Origin: Flavobacterium hydrocarbonoxydans
GTDB lineage: Bacteria; Bacteroidota; Bacteroidia; Flavobacteriales; Flavobacteriaceae
Direction of reading: 5' to 3'
Assembly (NCBI RefSeq): GCF_009789235.1
Contig: NZ_WSTB01000002.1
Location: 496,001 to 560,000 of the forward strand
Length of the DNA stretch: 64,000 nt
Below the pieces are notes generated by a model. It was not told the origin of the DNA, searched no databases, and saw only the letters and a list, made by a program, of their open reading frames with translations. Each line of letters starts with the position of its first letter. Within the stretch, counting starts at the first letter, position 1. Shown here in pieces: positions 54,338-63,848 of this stretch. Position numbers and translations under genes: made by a program.

Positions 54338-56518
54338 TTATTCTTCTCTTCTTAAAAAATTAAAATCTAATTGTTTTTTAACCAAATCTGCATTTTTAAC
54401 TTTCACATAAATCTGATCACCTAATTGCAATAATTTATCAGAAGTAGCGCCAACCAAGGCATATTGTTTTTCATCAAACGTATAATAATCATCTTTTATA
54501 TCTCTGATTCTTACCATACCTTCGCATTTGTTCGAAACAATTTCAACATAAATTCCCCATTCGGTAACACCGGAAATAACACCCAAAAACTCTTCGTCCT
54601 GGTGATCCTGCATGTATTTAACCTGCATGTATTTGATACTGTCACGTTCAGCATTAGTCGCTAAACTTTCCATATTCGAACAATGCAGACATTTTGTTTC
54701 GTAACTTTCCTCATCAACAGATTTACCTCCGTCAAGATAAAATTGCAGCAAACGATGCACCATAACATCCGGATAACGACGAATTGGCGATGTAAAATGA
54801 CTGTAATAATCGAAAGCTAAACCATAATGACCAATATTTTCTGTCGAATATTTGGCTTTGCTCATACTTCTAATCGCCAGTGTATCAATTAAGTTTTGCT
54901 CTTTTTTACCATTAACTTCTTCCATCAGCGCATTCAGTGATTTCGAAATATCTCCTTTGTTTCTAAAATCTATTTTATAACCAAATTTCGCAATTACGGT
55001 TTGCATCGCAATTAATTTGTCTTCATTTGGTTCATCGTGAATTCTGTACACAAATGTTTTCTTTTGTTTTCCAATGTATTCAGCCACTTTTCTATTGGCC
55101 AAAAGCATAAATTCTTCAATCAGATGATTGGCATCTTTTGAAACTTTGAAATACACTCCTTCCGGTTCTCCTTCAGCATCCAGGTTAAATTTAACTTCGA
55201 CTTTATCAAAAGAAATAGCACCATTAGCCATTCTTTTCTTCCTTAAAATCTTAGCTAATTCATCTAATTTAAGAGTTGCATTTACAATTTCATCCGAGAC
55301 TACATAAGAATCTCCCGTGATAGAAATATCAACCGGAATCGTATTATCTTTTGTTTCAATAATATACTGCGCCTCTTCATAAGCAAATCGCTGATCCGAA
55401 TAAATTACGGTTCTTCCAAACCATTGATTGATCACTTTTGCATCTTCAGAAACTTCGAATACGGCCGAAAACGTATATTTTTCTTCCTGCGGACGTAACG
55501 AACACGCAAAATTAGATAAAACTTCCGGAAGCATTGGTACTACCCTATCTACTAAATAAACCGAAGTCGCACGCTGATAAGCCTCATCATCCAGGATTGT
55601 TCCTTCTTCCAGATAATGCGAAACATCGGCAATATGAATTCCTATTTCGTAATTTCCGTTCTCTAACTTTTTGAAAGACAAGGCATCATCGAAATCTTTT
55701 GCATCTTTTGGGTCAATCGTAAACGTAAGAGTATCACGCATATCACGACGTTTTGCAATTTCTTCTTCCTGAATAGAAGTATCTATTTTTTGTGCATACA
55801 CCTCTACTTCTACCGGAAAATCTGCCGGTAAACCGTATTCAGCCAGAATAGCGTGAATCTCTGTATTGTGTTCACCTGGTTTTCCTAAAACTCTAATCAC
55901 AGATCCAAACGGACTGTCAGCTCTTTTGGGCCAGTCTTCTATCGTAACCAACACCACATCACCATTTTCTGCCTCTCCAATTTTATCTTTTGGAATAAAA
56001 ATATCGGTGTACATTTTAGGATTTGCTGTTGATACAAAAGCAAAATTGGGCTGAATATCAATCACACCTACAAAATCGGTTTTGTTTCTTTCTACAACTT
56101 CAATTACTTCACCTTCAGCACGTTTACCTTTTCTTCTGTTGTAAACATAAACCTTTACTTTGTCTTTATCCAAAGCACGATTTAAATTATTGGTCGGAAT
56201 AAAAACGTCTTCAGTAAAATCTGGACAAACAAAATACGCCGTTTTTCTACTGGTCATATCGATTGTTCCTTCGTAATAATCTTCGCTTACTGCTTTAATT
56301 AAATATTTACCGGGTTCTGATTCAATAATTTTTTTTGAAGCAGCTAATATTTTTAAATCTTTTATAATTTGATTTCTGCTATTGGTATCATCAAGTTCCA
56401 GTTTAGCAGCTATTTGTTTATAATTGAATGCTTTATTAGCGCTTTGCGATAAAATTTTTAATATTTTACTGGAGAAATCTTTCTCACTTTTTATCGGCTT
56501 TCTAATTTTCTTACTCAT
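54338..56518 (-). CDS. rnr: Ribonuclease R
   Basis: RNase R is a processive 3'-5' exoribonuclease able to digest structured RNA. The 726-residue protein has an N-terminal helix-turn-helix region (about 15-65), cold-shock domains, the RNB catalytic domain with the metal-binding motif TIDPKDAKDFDDALS (about 265-279), HYGLAFDYYSHFTSPIRRYP near the end of RNB, and a C-terminal S1 domain (about 640-720: GVISGVTEWGIYVEIVSNKC). All catalytic Asp residues are in place. It is the first gene of a four-gene minus-strand run. Confidence 0.96.
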   Translation of the reverse strand: MSKKIRKPIKSEKDFSSKILKILSQSANKAFNYKQIAAKLELDDTNSRNQIIKDLKILAASKKIIESEPGKYLIKAVSEDYYEGTIDMTSRKTAYFVCPDFTEDVFIPTNNLNRALDKDKVKVYVYNRRKGKRAEGEVIEVVERNKTDFVGVIDIQPNFAFVSTANPKMYTDIFIPKDKIGEAENGDVVLVTIEDWPKRADSPFGSVIRVLGKPGEHNTEIHAILAEYGLPADFPVEVEVYAQKIDTSIQEEEIAKRRDMRDTLTFTIDPKDAKDFDDALSFKKLENGNYEIGIHIADVSHYLEEGTILDDEAYQRATSVYLVDRVVPMLPEVLSNFACSLRPQEEKYTFSAVFEVSEDAKVINQWFGRTVIYSDQRFAYEEAQYIIETKDNTIPVDISITGDSYVVSDEIVNATLKLDELAKILRKKRMANGAISFDKVEVKFNLDAEGEPEGVYFKVSKDANHLIEEFMLLANRKVAEYIGKQKKTFVYRIHDEPNEDKLIAMQTVIAKFGYKIDFRNKGDISKSLNALMEEVNGKKEQNLIDTLAIRSMSKAKYSTENIGHYGLAFDYYSHFTSPIRRYPDVMVHRLLQFYLDGGKSVDEESYETKCLHCSNMESLATNAERDSIKYMQVKYMQDHQDEEFLGVISGVTEWGIYVEIVSNKCEGMVRIRDIKDDYYTFDEKQYALVGATSDKLLQLGDQIYVKVKNADLVKKQLDFNFLRREE

Positions 56519-56624
56519 ATTCTTTTCTTAAAAGTTTAAAATTACAAATAAGATATCAGATAATAGATTTTAACAAATAAATTATTAAAATTATAACTTT
56601 CGTATCTTTACGAAAAGACCGTTT

Positions 56625-56858
56625 ATGGAAAGCTTTAAAACCATTGCTACTTTCAATTTTGCACACGAAACCGTTGTATTGAAACATTTGCTGGAGCAAG
56701 AAGAAATTCCGTATTTTTTCGAAAACGAAATCATGCTATCAGTCGTTCCTTTTTACAATTCGGCGCTGGGTGGCATCAAACTCAAAGTTCATCCCAACGA
56801 TTTCGAACAGGTTCAGGAAATTCTGGACAATCTCAACAATCCACTTAAAATCGTTTAA
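56625..56858 (+). CDS. DUF2007 domain protein
   Basis: A 77-residue protein matching the DUF2007 (putative signal-transducing, PF09413) pattern: FKTIATFNFAHETVVLKHLL, EQEEIPYFFENE, and ALGGIKLKVHPNDFEQVQEI near the C-terminus, giving a beta-alpha-beta ferredoxin-like fold. Function unknown. A near-consensus -7 box (TATCTTTA, 56603-56610) lies 14 bases upstream. It is divergent from rnr and followed by a long noncoding gap. Confidence 0.87.
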   Translation: MESFKTIATFNFAHETVVLKHLLEQEEIPYFFENEIMLSVVPFYNSALGGIKLKVHPNDFEQVQEILDNLNNPLKIV

Positions 56859-57643
56859 ACAGTTCTTTTTTTTCAAATAAAAAAAAAATTTCTTTTTTAA
56901 ACTTTCAAAGTTGTCAACATATATTAAATACAACAAAAAGAAAATTTTAAATTAAATTAATTTTTGATGGTTATTATAGTGTGTTAATAGATACAATAAT
57001 TTTATTTTTAAATGTATTGAAATGAAGTTTCTCTTAGTTATTGTGAGTTATCAACATACTTATATTTTGATAAAGGATTAGTTTTTAAGGTTTTTTGAAT
57101 TTTAATTAACATCGGTTAACAACCAAAAATGAAATAATTTTGTCGATAACTTGTATTGTTAATTTCTGTTGAAAATCTACTTTCAAGTATTGATAACTTT
57201 TCTAAAAATTCCTCAAACTTTATTAGGTTTTTTGATTCCGGTTTTGGATTAGGTTTTTTTTCGACACAACCAAAAAATACTTCTAATTTTCTATCTCAAC
57301 TTATTAACAAATAATGTTAATTTAAAGTTAACTGAATATCAACGAATTACGTTTTGGTATTAACATTATAAAATTTTAACAAAAAGGATGTTTATTATAT
57401 ATTGATTACCAGATTCTTATAGAGATATTAAAATTGTTGATAAGTGATAATTTTCTGATAATAGGATAGTTACATTCAGCAATTTTAAAACTACAAATTT
57501 TACGAAAATATTCTAATAAATAAAGAATGTTCAAAACGGTATAAATATAGAAGAAGAAAAGAAATTTGTGAAAATTAGTGTAATTCGAGGCAAACATTTA
57601 TTAATTGGTTAAATTTGCAAGACACAACTTAATAGAATTAAAA
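56859..57643. other. 785-base AT-rich noncoding gap with TTATCAACA-like words
   Basis: No frame here is a credible gene. Two exact TTATCAACA words (57048-57056 on the plus strand and 57435-57443 on the minus strand) and relatives (TTGTCAACA at 56911, TTATTAACA at 57301) stand among many GTTAAC/TTAACA words. TTATCAACA is one base from the DnaA box TTATCCACA. A relic ending AATTCGAGGC (57567-57592) and a TAAATTTG -7 box for rpiB (57610-57617) lie at the right end. Confidence 0.6.
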
Positions 57644-58075
57644 ATGAAAATTTCGATAGGAAACGACCACGCAGGACCAGAGTATAAAAAAGCAATTGTA
57701 ATGATGCTAAAAGCAAAAGGATACGAAGTAACTAATTATGGTACAGATTCTGAGGATTCTGTTGATTATCCTGATTTTGGTCATCCGGTAGCCAATGATG
57801 TATCAGAAGGAAAAGCTGATTTTGGAATCGTAATTTGCGGTTCAGGAAACGGAATTGCCATGACGGTTAATAAACACCCAAAAGTAAGAGCGGGTTTGTG
57901 CTGGACCAAAGAAATTGCAGCATTAGTTCGCTTGCATAATGATGCTAATATTATCAGTATTCCGGCGCGTTTCACATCAGTTCCTCAAGCGGTAGAAATG
58001 GTTGAGACTTTTTTGACTACCGAATTCGAAGGTGGAAGACACCAGAACAGAGTCAATAAAATTGCTTGTCAATAA
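57644..58075 (+). CDS. rpiB: Ribose 5-phosphate isomerase B
   Basis: RpiB interconverts ribulose 5-phosphate and ribose 5-phosphate in the pentose phosphate pathway. The 143-residue protein begins MKISIGNDHAGPEYKKAI and has YGTDSEDSVDYPDFG, the phosphate-binding loop GIVICGSGNGIAMTVNKHP, and RAGLCWTKEIAALVRLHNDA with the conserved NDAN. The frame extends 13 codons upstream, but the -7 box TAAATTTG at 57610-57617 overlaps that part, so 57644 is the better start. A metal exporter gene follows after seven bases. Confidence 0.95.
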   Translation: MKISIGNDHAGPEYKKAIVMMLKAKGYEVTNYGTDSEDSVDYPDFGHPVANDVSEGKADFGIVICGSGNGIAMTVNKHPKVRAGLCWTKEIAALVRLHNDANIISIPARFTSVPQAVEMVETFLTTEFEGGRHQNRVNKIACQ

Positions 58076-58082
58076 CTAAAAT

Positions 58083-59000
58083 ATGGGCCACAACCATAAT
58101 CATCATCACGGGCATTCTCATGAAGTAACAGGTAAAAATTTATCAATTTCGATTGTTTTGAACATTGGTATTACTGTTGCGCAGATTATCGGCGGATTTA
58201 TCTCAGGAAGTTTATCCTTATTATCAGATGCGTTGCATAATTTTAGTGATGTAATTTCGTTGATTTTGAGTTATGTGGCACACCAATTAGCAAAAAAAAA
58301 ACCGAGCTCTGCGAGCACATTTGGTTACAAACGGGCCGAAATTATTGCCGCGTTTATTAACGCGGCAACTTTAATTATAGTGGCTGTTTTTTTGGTTTAT
58401 GAAGCAGTAGTTCGATTTTCTGAACCCGTAATTATAGCTTCCAATTTGGTTATTTGGTTGTCTGTTCTTGGAATTCTTTTCAACGGATTTTCGGCCATTA
58501 TTATAAAAAAAGATGCCGATCATAACCTAAATATGCGTTCGGCTTATTTGCATCTTTTTACCGATATGATGGCTTCGGTAGCGGTTTTGTTGGGTGGAAT
58601 TTTAATGAAATATTTCCAGTGGTTTTGGGTCGATAGTATAATTACTTTCGGGATTGCGATTTACCTGATTTTTATGAGTCTGGATGTATTAAAATCTTCT
58701 ACTAAAATGCTGATGCTTTTTACCCCTGAAGATTTAAATATTGAAGAAATCGCCAAAAAAATCCACGAAGTTACCGGAAATCATCGTTTGTATCACATTC
58801 ATGTTTGGCATCTAAACGACAATGAGCTTCATTTTGAGGCACATTTAGATTGCAAAGAAAACATCTCTATTTCAGAATTTAACTCCCTTGTAGCTGAAAT
58901 AGAAGAGGTTTTATTTCACGAATTCAAAATAAATCATTGTACGATTCAGCCTGATTTTGGTAAAAATTGTAGTAAAGATTTTATACTTCAGGATGAATAA
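58083..59000 (+). CDS. Cation diffusion facilitator (zinc/cadmium/cobalt exporter)
   Basis: The 305-residue protein opens with a His-rich metal-binding segment (GHNHNHHHGHSHE) and has six membrane helices. The transport-site pairs are visible as SLLSDALHNFSD in helix 2 and HLFTDMMAS in helix 5, giving the HxxxD pattern of zinc-type CDF proteins. The cytoplasmic C-terminal domain (residues about 205-295) has the usual ferredoxin-like fold with HIHVWHLNDN. It exports divalent metals in exchange for protons. It follows rpiB by seven bases, probably by chance rather than pathway. Confidence 0.93.
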   Translation: MGHNHNHHHGHSHEVTGKNLSISIVLNIGITVAQIIGGFISGSLSLLSDALHNFSDVISLILSYVAHQLAKKKPSSASTFGYKRAEIIAAFINAATLIIVAVFLVYEAVVRFSEPVIIASNLVIWLSVLGILFNGFSAIIIKKDADHNLNMRSAYLHLFTDMMASVAVLLGGILMKYFQWFWVDSIITFGIAIYLIFMSLDVLKSSTKMLMLFTPEDLNIEEIAKKIHEVTGNHRLYHIHVWHLNDNELHFEAHLDCKENISISEFNSLVAEIEEVLFHEFKINHCTIQPDFGKNCSKDFILQDE

Positions 59001-59053
59001 ACAGTTTTCTATTGACTGACTTAACGTTAATTTAGTCAACGAACTGACTGAAT

Positions 59054-59323
59054 TTAGATTTTATCACTTAATTTAAGATAAATCACTATACTTTGGATAA
59101 GAAAAATTCCGAAAAACTTCACAATAAAAGAAGATTTACTCGTTTTATGTCTAAAGACGAACATTGCCAATAATAACCCGATAGAACCACCAATTGCAGC
59201 CAGAAAAAACAGCGCTTTTTCAGGAATTCTGCGTTTGTTTCTGATGGCCAGATTTTTATCATATCCAGCAAATGCAAAAGCGGCAACATTTACGATTAAA
59301 AAATAGAGTAATAAAATTTTCAT
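59054..59323 (-). CDS. DUF1294 membrane protein
   Basis: An 89-residue protein with three hydrophobic segments (about 3-18, 37-59 and 67-85). The pattern FAGYDKNLAIRNKRRIPEKA followed by LFFLAAIGGSIGLLLAMFVF and FRHKTSK is typical of DUF1294 (YdzA-like). Function unknown. It is convergent with the CDF gene and divergent from tex. Confidence 0.88.
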   Translation of the reverse strand: MKILLLYFLIVNVAAFAFAGYDKNLAIRNKRRIPEKALFFLAAIGGSIGLLLAMFVFRHKTSKSSFIVKFFGIFLIQSIVIYLKLSDKI

Positions 59324-59441
59324 TGGCTTAAAAATTAAAACAAAGATATTATTTTAGCGAAGTAATTATTCCATTTTTAACAATACTAAAAATGGAAAGA
59401 ATTAGCTAATTTTCTAATTGACACATTATCTCATTCATAAA

Positions 59442-61565
59442 ATGACAAACATTCAATTCATTGCCAGGACTGTTCAGACAGCAGCGATTAACATTCAGAA
59501 AACAGTAGAGTTATTGCAGGAAGACTGCACCATTCCGTTTATTTCGCGTTACCGAAAAGACACTACAGGAAATTTGGATGAAGTACAAATCGAGCAAATC
59601 GCCAAACTTCAGAAAGAATACGAAACGATTGTAAAACGTAAAGAAGCCGTTCTGAAATCTATTGAAGAACAAAAAGCGCTTACGCCGGAATTGAAACAAA
59701 AAATAGAGCAAAGTTTTGATTTACAGGAGATAGAGGATTTTTATTTGCCTTTTAAAAAGAAGAAAAAAACCAAAGCCGATGTGGCGCGTGAATTTGGTTT
59801 AGAACCTCTGGCGAAAATCATTATTTCTGAAAATGATGTGGATGTCGATTTTATTTCGACGCAATATATTAATGAAAATGTGATTAACGAAGAAGCAGCC
59901 ATGCAAGGTGCCAGAGATATTGTGGCCGAATGGATTAACGAAAATATTTATGTTCGTAAACAATTACGAAGATTATTTCAGCGAAAAGCGACTATTGCGA
60001 CCAAAGTCGTAAAAAAGAAAAGCGAGGAAGAAGGTGCGCAAAAATTCAGTCAGTATTTTGATTGGGAAGAACCGTTGACCAAAGCGCCTTCGCATAGATT
60101 ACTGGCCATGTTACGTGCAGAAAATGAAGGTTTCGTAAAGATGAAAGTTGATGTTGATATCGATGAAGCTTATGATGTAATTGATGAAATCATCATTAAA
60201 AAACAAAACAGCACCACGGCACATTTGCAATTAGCAATTGAAGACAGTTATAAAAGATTACTGAATCCGGCAATTGGAAATGAGACTTTGCAGGAAGCCA
60301 AAGCAAAAGCTGACGCGAATTCTATTCAGGTTTTTGCGAACAATTTAGGGCAGTTATTATTAGCGCCGCCATTGGGAGAAAAACGTATTCTGGCCATCGA
60401 TCCTGGATTTAGAAGTGGCTGTAAAGTAGTGTGTCTGGACGAAAAAGGCGATTTGTTATACAACGAAACCATTTATCCGCATGCCCCACAAAATGAGGAA
60501 GCTATGGCGATAAAAAAAATCCGTTCGATGGTAAATGCCTATCAGATTGATGCGATTTCTATCGGAAATGGAACGGCTTCGAGAGAAACGGAATTCTTCA
60601 TCAAAAAAATTGCTTTTGATAAGCCATTACAGGTTTTTATTGTTTCTGAGGCGGGAGCTTCGGTTTATTCGGCATCAAAAATTGCGAGAGAAGAATTTCC
60701 TAATTATGATGTTACGGTTCGTGGCTCGGTTTCTATCGGAAGACGACTTTCGGATCCTTTGGCAGAATTGGTAAAAATCGACCCGAAAGCCATTGGCGTA
60801 GGCCAATATCAGCACGATGTGGATCAAACAAAACTGAAAGAAGAACTGGATGCGACGGTGATTCGTTGTGTAAACTCGGTTGGAATTAATATCAACACCG
60901 CAAGTAAACATTTACTAAGTTATGTGAGTGGAATAGGAGAGAAGCTGGCTGAAAATATAGTTTTATATCGTTCAGAAAATGGTCCTTTTGAAGATAGAAA
61001 ACAGCTGAAAAAAGTGCCTCGCTTGGGCGATAAAGCGTATCAGCAAGGTGCGGCTTTTATTAGAATTTCGAATGCGAAAAATCCGTTGGACAATTCGGCG
61101 GTACATCCCGAAGCGTATCCGGTTGTGGAGAAAATGGCAAAAGATTTGAAACTTTCGGTAAACGATTTAATTGCCAATAAAGAGAAAACAGCGCTTATCA
61201 AGGCCGAAAACTATATTACACCTGAAATTGGTTTGCTTACGCTAAAAGACATCATTAAAGAGCTTGAAAAGCCAGGATTAGACCCAAGAAAATCCGCTAA
61301 AGTATTTGAATTTGATGCGAATGTAAAATCAATAAAAGATTTAAGAACCGGAATGATTTTACCAGGAATTGTGAACAACATTACGAATTTTGGCTGTTTT
61401 GTTGATATCGGAATCAAAGAAAGCGGACTGGTTCATATCTCGCAGCTGAAAGCCGGTTTTGTAAGTGATGTAAACGAAGTAGTTAAATTGCACCAACACG
61501 TAGATGTAAAAGTGACAGAAGTTGATGAAGACAGAAAGAGGATTCAGCTGACGATGATTTTGTAA
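59442..61565 (+). CDS. tex: Tex family RNA-binding transcription accessory protein
   Basis: The 707-residue protein has the Tex order: an N-terminal helical region (CTIPFISRYRKDTTGNLDEV near 27), a YqgF/RuvC-like domain (ILAIDPGFRSGCKVVCL near 320), helix-hairpin-helix motifs (VGININTASKHLLSYVSGIG), KVPRLGDKAYQQGAAFIR, and a C-terminal S1 domain (GMILPGIVNNITNFGCFVDI). Tex proteins bind nucleic acid and affect transcription and stress tolerance. An upstream in-frame ATG at 59418 exists, but MTNIQFIARTV at 59442 gives the usual length. Confidence 0.95.
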   Translation: MTNIQFIARTVQTAAINIQKTVELLQEDCTIPFISRYRKDTTGNLDEVQIEQIAKLQKEYETIVKRKEAVLKSIEEQKALTPELKQKIEQSFDLQEIEDFYLPFKKKKKTKADVAREFGLEPLAKIIISENDVDVDFISTQYINENVINEEAAMQGARDIVAEWINENIYVRKQLRRLFQRKATIATKVVKKKSEEEGAQKFSQYFDWEEPLTKAPSHRLLAMLRAENEGFVKMKVDVDIDEAYDVIDEIIIKKQNSTTAHLQLAIEDSYKRLLNPAIGNETLQEAKAKADANSIQVFANNLGQLLLAPPLGEKRILAIDPGFRSGCKVVCLDEKGDLLYNETIYPHAPQNEEAMAIKKIRSMVNAYQIDAISIGNGTASRETEFFIKKIAFDKPLQVFIVSEAGASVYSASKIAREEFPNYDVTVRGSVSIGRRLSDPLAELVKIDPKAIGVGQYQHDVDQTKLKEELDATVIRCVNSVGININTASKHLLSYVSGIGEKLAENIVLYRSENGPFEDRKQLKKVPRLGDKAYQQGAAFIRISNAKNPLDNSAVHPEAYPVVEKMAKDLKLSVNDLIANKEKTALIKAENYITPEIGLLTLKDIIKELEKPGLDPRKSAKVFEFDANVKSIKDLRTGMILPGIVNNITNFGCFVDIGIKESGLVHISQLKAGFVSDVNEVVKLHQHVDVKVTEVDEDRKRIQLTMIL

Positions 61566-61634
61566 TATATAAATTGTAAGTTTTTATTTAAAAAGTATAT
61601 ATTTGTGGTAACCCAAATACTTAAAATAAAACCT

Positions 61635-62282
61635 ATGAAGAGAATTATTACAATGCTCGTTGCATTTTTGTTTTCAGCGATTAGTTACGCAAACTATAAT
61701 AAAGCCATTTTGTACATGGAAGACGGAACCAAAAAAATTGGTCTGGCCGAAATGGTAGAAAGTGCAGATTCTAAAGTAAATTTTAAAAAAGATGAAAAAG
61801 CGAAAAAAGAAAAAATTCCAACCGCTGACATCAAAAAAATTGAATATACTGACGAAGATAAAAATGAGTATGTAGCCGAAAAATTATACTTAACCTCTGC
61901 CAATGCTTTTAGCGGAAAATTTTCAAAATCAAAAGAGAAAAAATGGTTTTATATCATTTATGACAGAGATATAAAAATAGGCTGTGTTGATTTTGCTGGA
62001 ACAATACAATATAATCCTATAAAAGGAACGAGTTCAGGACAATTTGGAGATACAACGTATTTCTTTGGAAAGAAAAAAGGAGATGAGTTGTATTTTGGAT
62101 TTTTCAAATCTGGTGCAGGTGCAGCTATTCATACGCAAACAGGTTCACACATTAAAAAAATGGCCAAAGAAGCTTTTGCAAGCTGCCCAAAACTCGTTGC
62201 AGCCATTGAAAAAGAAGATTTTAAGACTAAAACAGCGCTTAACCAGTTAATTACACTTTTCGAGACGAATAAATGTAAATAG
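61635..62282 (+). CDS. Secreted protein of unknown function
   Basis: The 215-residue protein has a signal peptide (residues 1-19, ending ISYAN) followed by a Lys-rich first part (YMEDGTKKIGLAEMVES; FKKDEKAKKEKIPTADIKKI) and a beta-rich second part ending FETNKCK. The opening resembles short periplasmic proteins that start with a strand carrying DGTK. I recognise no family. A promoter (TTG 61574-61576, TATATTTG 61598-61605) places transcription start near 61610, so the upstream ATG at 61605 is not used. Confidence 0.8.
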   Translation: MKRIITMLVAFLFSAISYANYNKAILYMEDGTKKIGLAEMVESADSKVNFKKDEKAKKEKIPTADIKKIEYTDEDKNEYVAEKLYLTSANAFSGKFSKSKEKKWFYIIYDRDIKIGCVDFAGTIQYNPIKGTSSGQFGDTTYFFGKKKGDELYFGFFKSGAGAAIHTQTGSHIKKMAKEAFASCPKLVAAIEKEDFKTKTALNQLITLFETNKCK

Positions 62283-62298
62283 AGATATAAAACTATAA

Positions 62299-62335
62299 AA
62301 AACGCCCAAATTGCAATTTGTAATTTGGGCGTTTT
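62299..62335. terminator. Bidirectional terminator between convergent genes
   Basis: A 14-pair stem (aaaacgcccaaatt / aatttgggcgtttt) with a nine-base loop and A/T runs on both sides. Confidence 0.88.
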
Positions 62336-62352
62336 GTTTTAAGAAAAGCACG

Positions 62353-63747
62353 TTATTTTTTGATTACTTTTTTAGTAACGCTTTTGTTATCGTGGGTAAT
62401 TTTTATCAGATACAAACCCGAAGCCTGATTACTTAAATTGATTTTAGTCGTTTCATAAGTTGATTTTTGTTCCAGAACAAGTTTCCCTAATGGCGAAATT
62501 ACTGAGATTACAGCGCCTTCAGGAGCAAAAACCGTAAAGATGTCAGCACTTGGATTAGGATATAAAGTGACCACTGCATCTTCCATTATAAAATCATTGT
62601 TAGACAAAGTGGCATTATTAGGCAAATAAAAATTACCTGTTAATAAAAACAAATACAATGTTTTAAGCGTTTGATTGAAATAACTGGTAGGTTCGCCCAG
62701 ACTATTCAGGTCATTATAGGAATCATCTAAATGAGCCTGATTTTCACCACCCATCGCAGCACAGGCAAAAGCTCCAACAAAAGTGGCATTATGCCATTGA
62801 CCGCTTAAAGTTCCGTCCTGGTTATAACCGTCTTTGATATTTGTAGAACTATTTAAAGTAACGCGTACAAAATCGGATGATTTTTTAGCATAGTTTTTAG
62901 CATCAGCATTTCCGTACCAGGCATAATCTACAGCAATACGCCAAGGGGTTCTGGCAGCATCATAACTATAGGTTTTACCGGCTTTATTATATCCGCCAGC
63001 TTCTGAGGAATACGCACCGGAAGCCTGACACCAGTCTGATACTAAACCGCCCGCCGCATTGTTTTGTGTTAAATTGCCGTTGATAACCTCATACGATTTG
63101 GCTGCAACCGAATTCCAGAATGCCGTATCATTTGTAAAATTTCCAAAGGCTCTGTAATAGGCTGGTGAAAAATAAGAAGGATTGGTAATTTGGCTTCCGC
63201 CGAATTGATCTCCGGGTTTCAGTACAAAAGTCCCGGCTTCAATTTCATGAGTTTTAATAGTCGAAATCAAAGTTTTAGCATCATTTTTATAATGAATTGC
63301 GTCAGCGCTTCCCCATTGATAATCTGCCACAATAAGAGCAAAAGCAGCATCAAGTTCGGCATCGGTGGCACCATTAAAACCATCCGTTCCGGAACAGCCG
63401 TTAATTTTCCAGTTCATTACACCATTTTGATTCACATTGTCTTTGTAATACTGCCAAAGACCATCAAAAAGGGTTCTGTCAGCGGCATATACACTCAATA
63501 ACATTCCGTAACCAATTCCTTCAGAAACAGTTTTAGACGGATCATCAAATTTTATTCGGTAGCGACCATTTGAGCATAACTCTACAAAATTTGCTTTCCA
63601 GATGGCGTAATTATCTATGGCATGCTGGCCATTTCTGGAAGAAGCCATCAGACCATTGCTAAATGTTGTGTTCGCAGGAAAGGGTTTTGTTTGCGAAAAA
63701 ATTGGCAGGCTCAAAAAAAGAGAAGCCAGTAAAAGTAGATTTTTCAT
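62353..63747 (-). CDS. Glycoside hydrolase family 8 enzyme with T9SS sorting domain
   Basis: GH8 enzymes cut beta-1,4-glucan, xylan or chitosan with inversion. The 464-residue protein has a signal peptide (1-18, ending IFSQ), a GH8 catalytic domain (about 30-370) with SEGIGYGMLLSVYA and the signature region GFNGATDAELDAAFALIVAD, and AARTPWRIAVDYAWYG, and a type A T9SS sorting domain at the C-terminus (LYPNPSADIF through GLYLIKITHDNKSVTKKVIK). It should be exported to the surface or medium by the same T9SS that serves SprB. The substrate cannot be chosen from the sequence alone. Confidence 0.93.
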   Translation of the reverse strand: MKNLLLLASLFLSLPIFSQTKPFPANTTFSNGLMASSRNGQHAIDNYAIWKANFVELCSNGRYRIKFDDPSKTVSEGIGYGMLLSVYAADRTLFDGLWQYYKDNVNQNGVMNWKINGCSGTDGFNGATDAELDAAFALIVADYQWGSADAIHYKNDAKTLISTIKTHEIEAGTFVLKPGDQFGGSQITNPSYFSPAYYRAFGNFTNDTAFWNSVAAKSYEVINGNLTQNNAAGGLVSDWCQASGAYSSEAGGYNKAGKTYSYDAARTPWRIAVDYAWYGNADAKNYAKKSSDFVRVTLNSSTNIKDGYNQDGTLSGQWHNATFVGAFACAAMGGENQAHLDDSYNDLNSLGEPTSYFNQTLKTLYLFLLTGNFYLPNNATLSNNDFIMEDAVVTLYPNPSADIFTVFAPEGAVISVISPLGKLVLEQKSTYETTKINLSNQASGLYLIKITHDNKSVTKKVIKK

Positions 63748-63799
63748 CGTTTATATAAATTTGGGTCCTTAAAAGTAAGATTTTTTATATAAACAAAAA

Positions 63800-63828
63800 A
63801 ATCCCAAACGACATTGTCATTTGGGATT
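63800..63828 (-). terminator. Terminator after tatA
   Basis: The stem aatcccaaa / tttgggatt, extended by gaca / tgtc with one mismatch between, is followed on the minus strand by a T run, 20 bases past the stop codon. Confidence 0.8.
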
Positions 63829-63848
63829 ATAAATAAGGTATTATTTTC

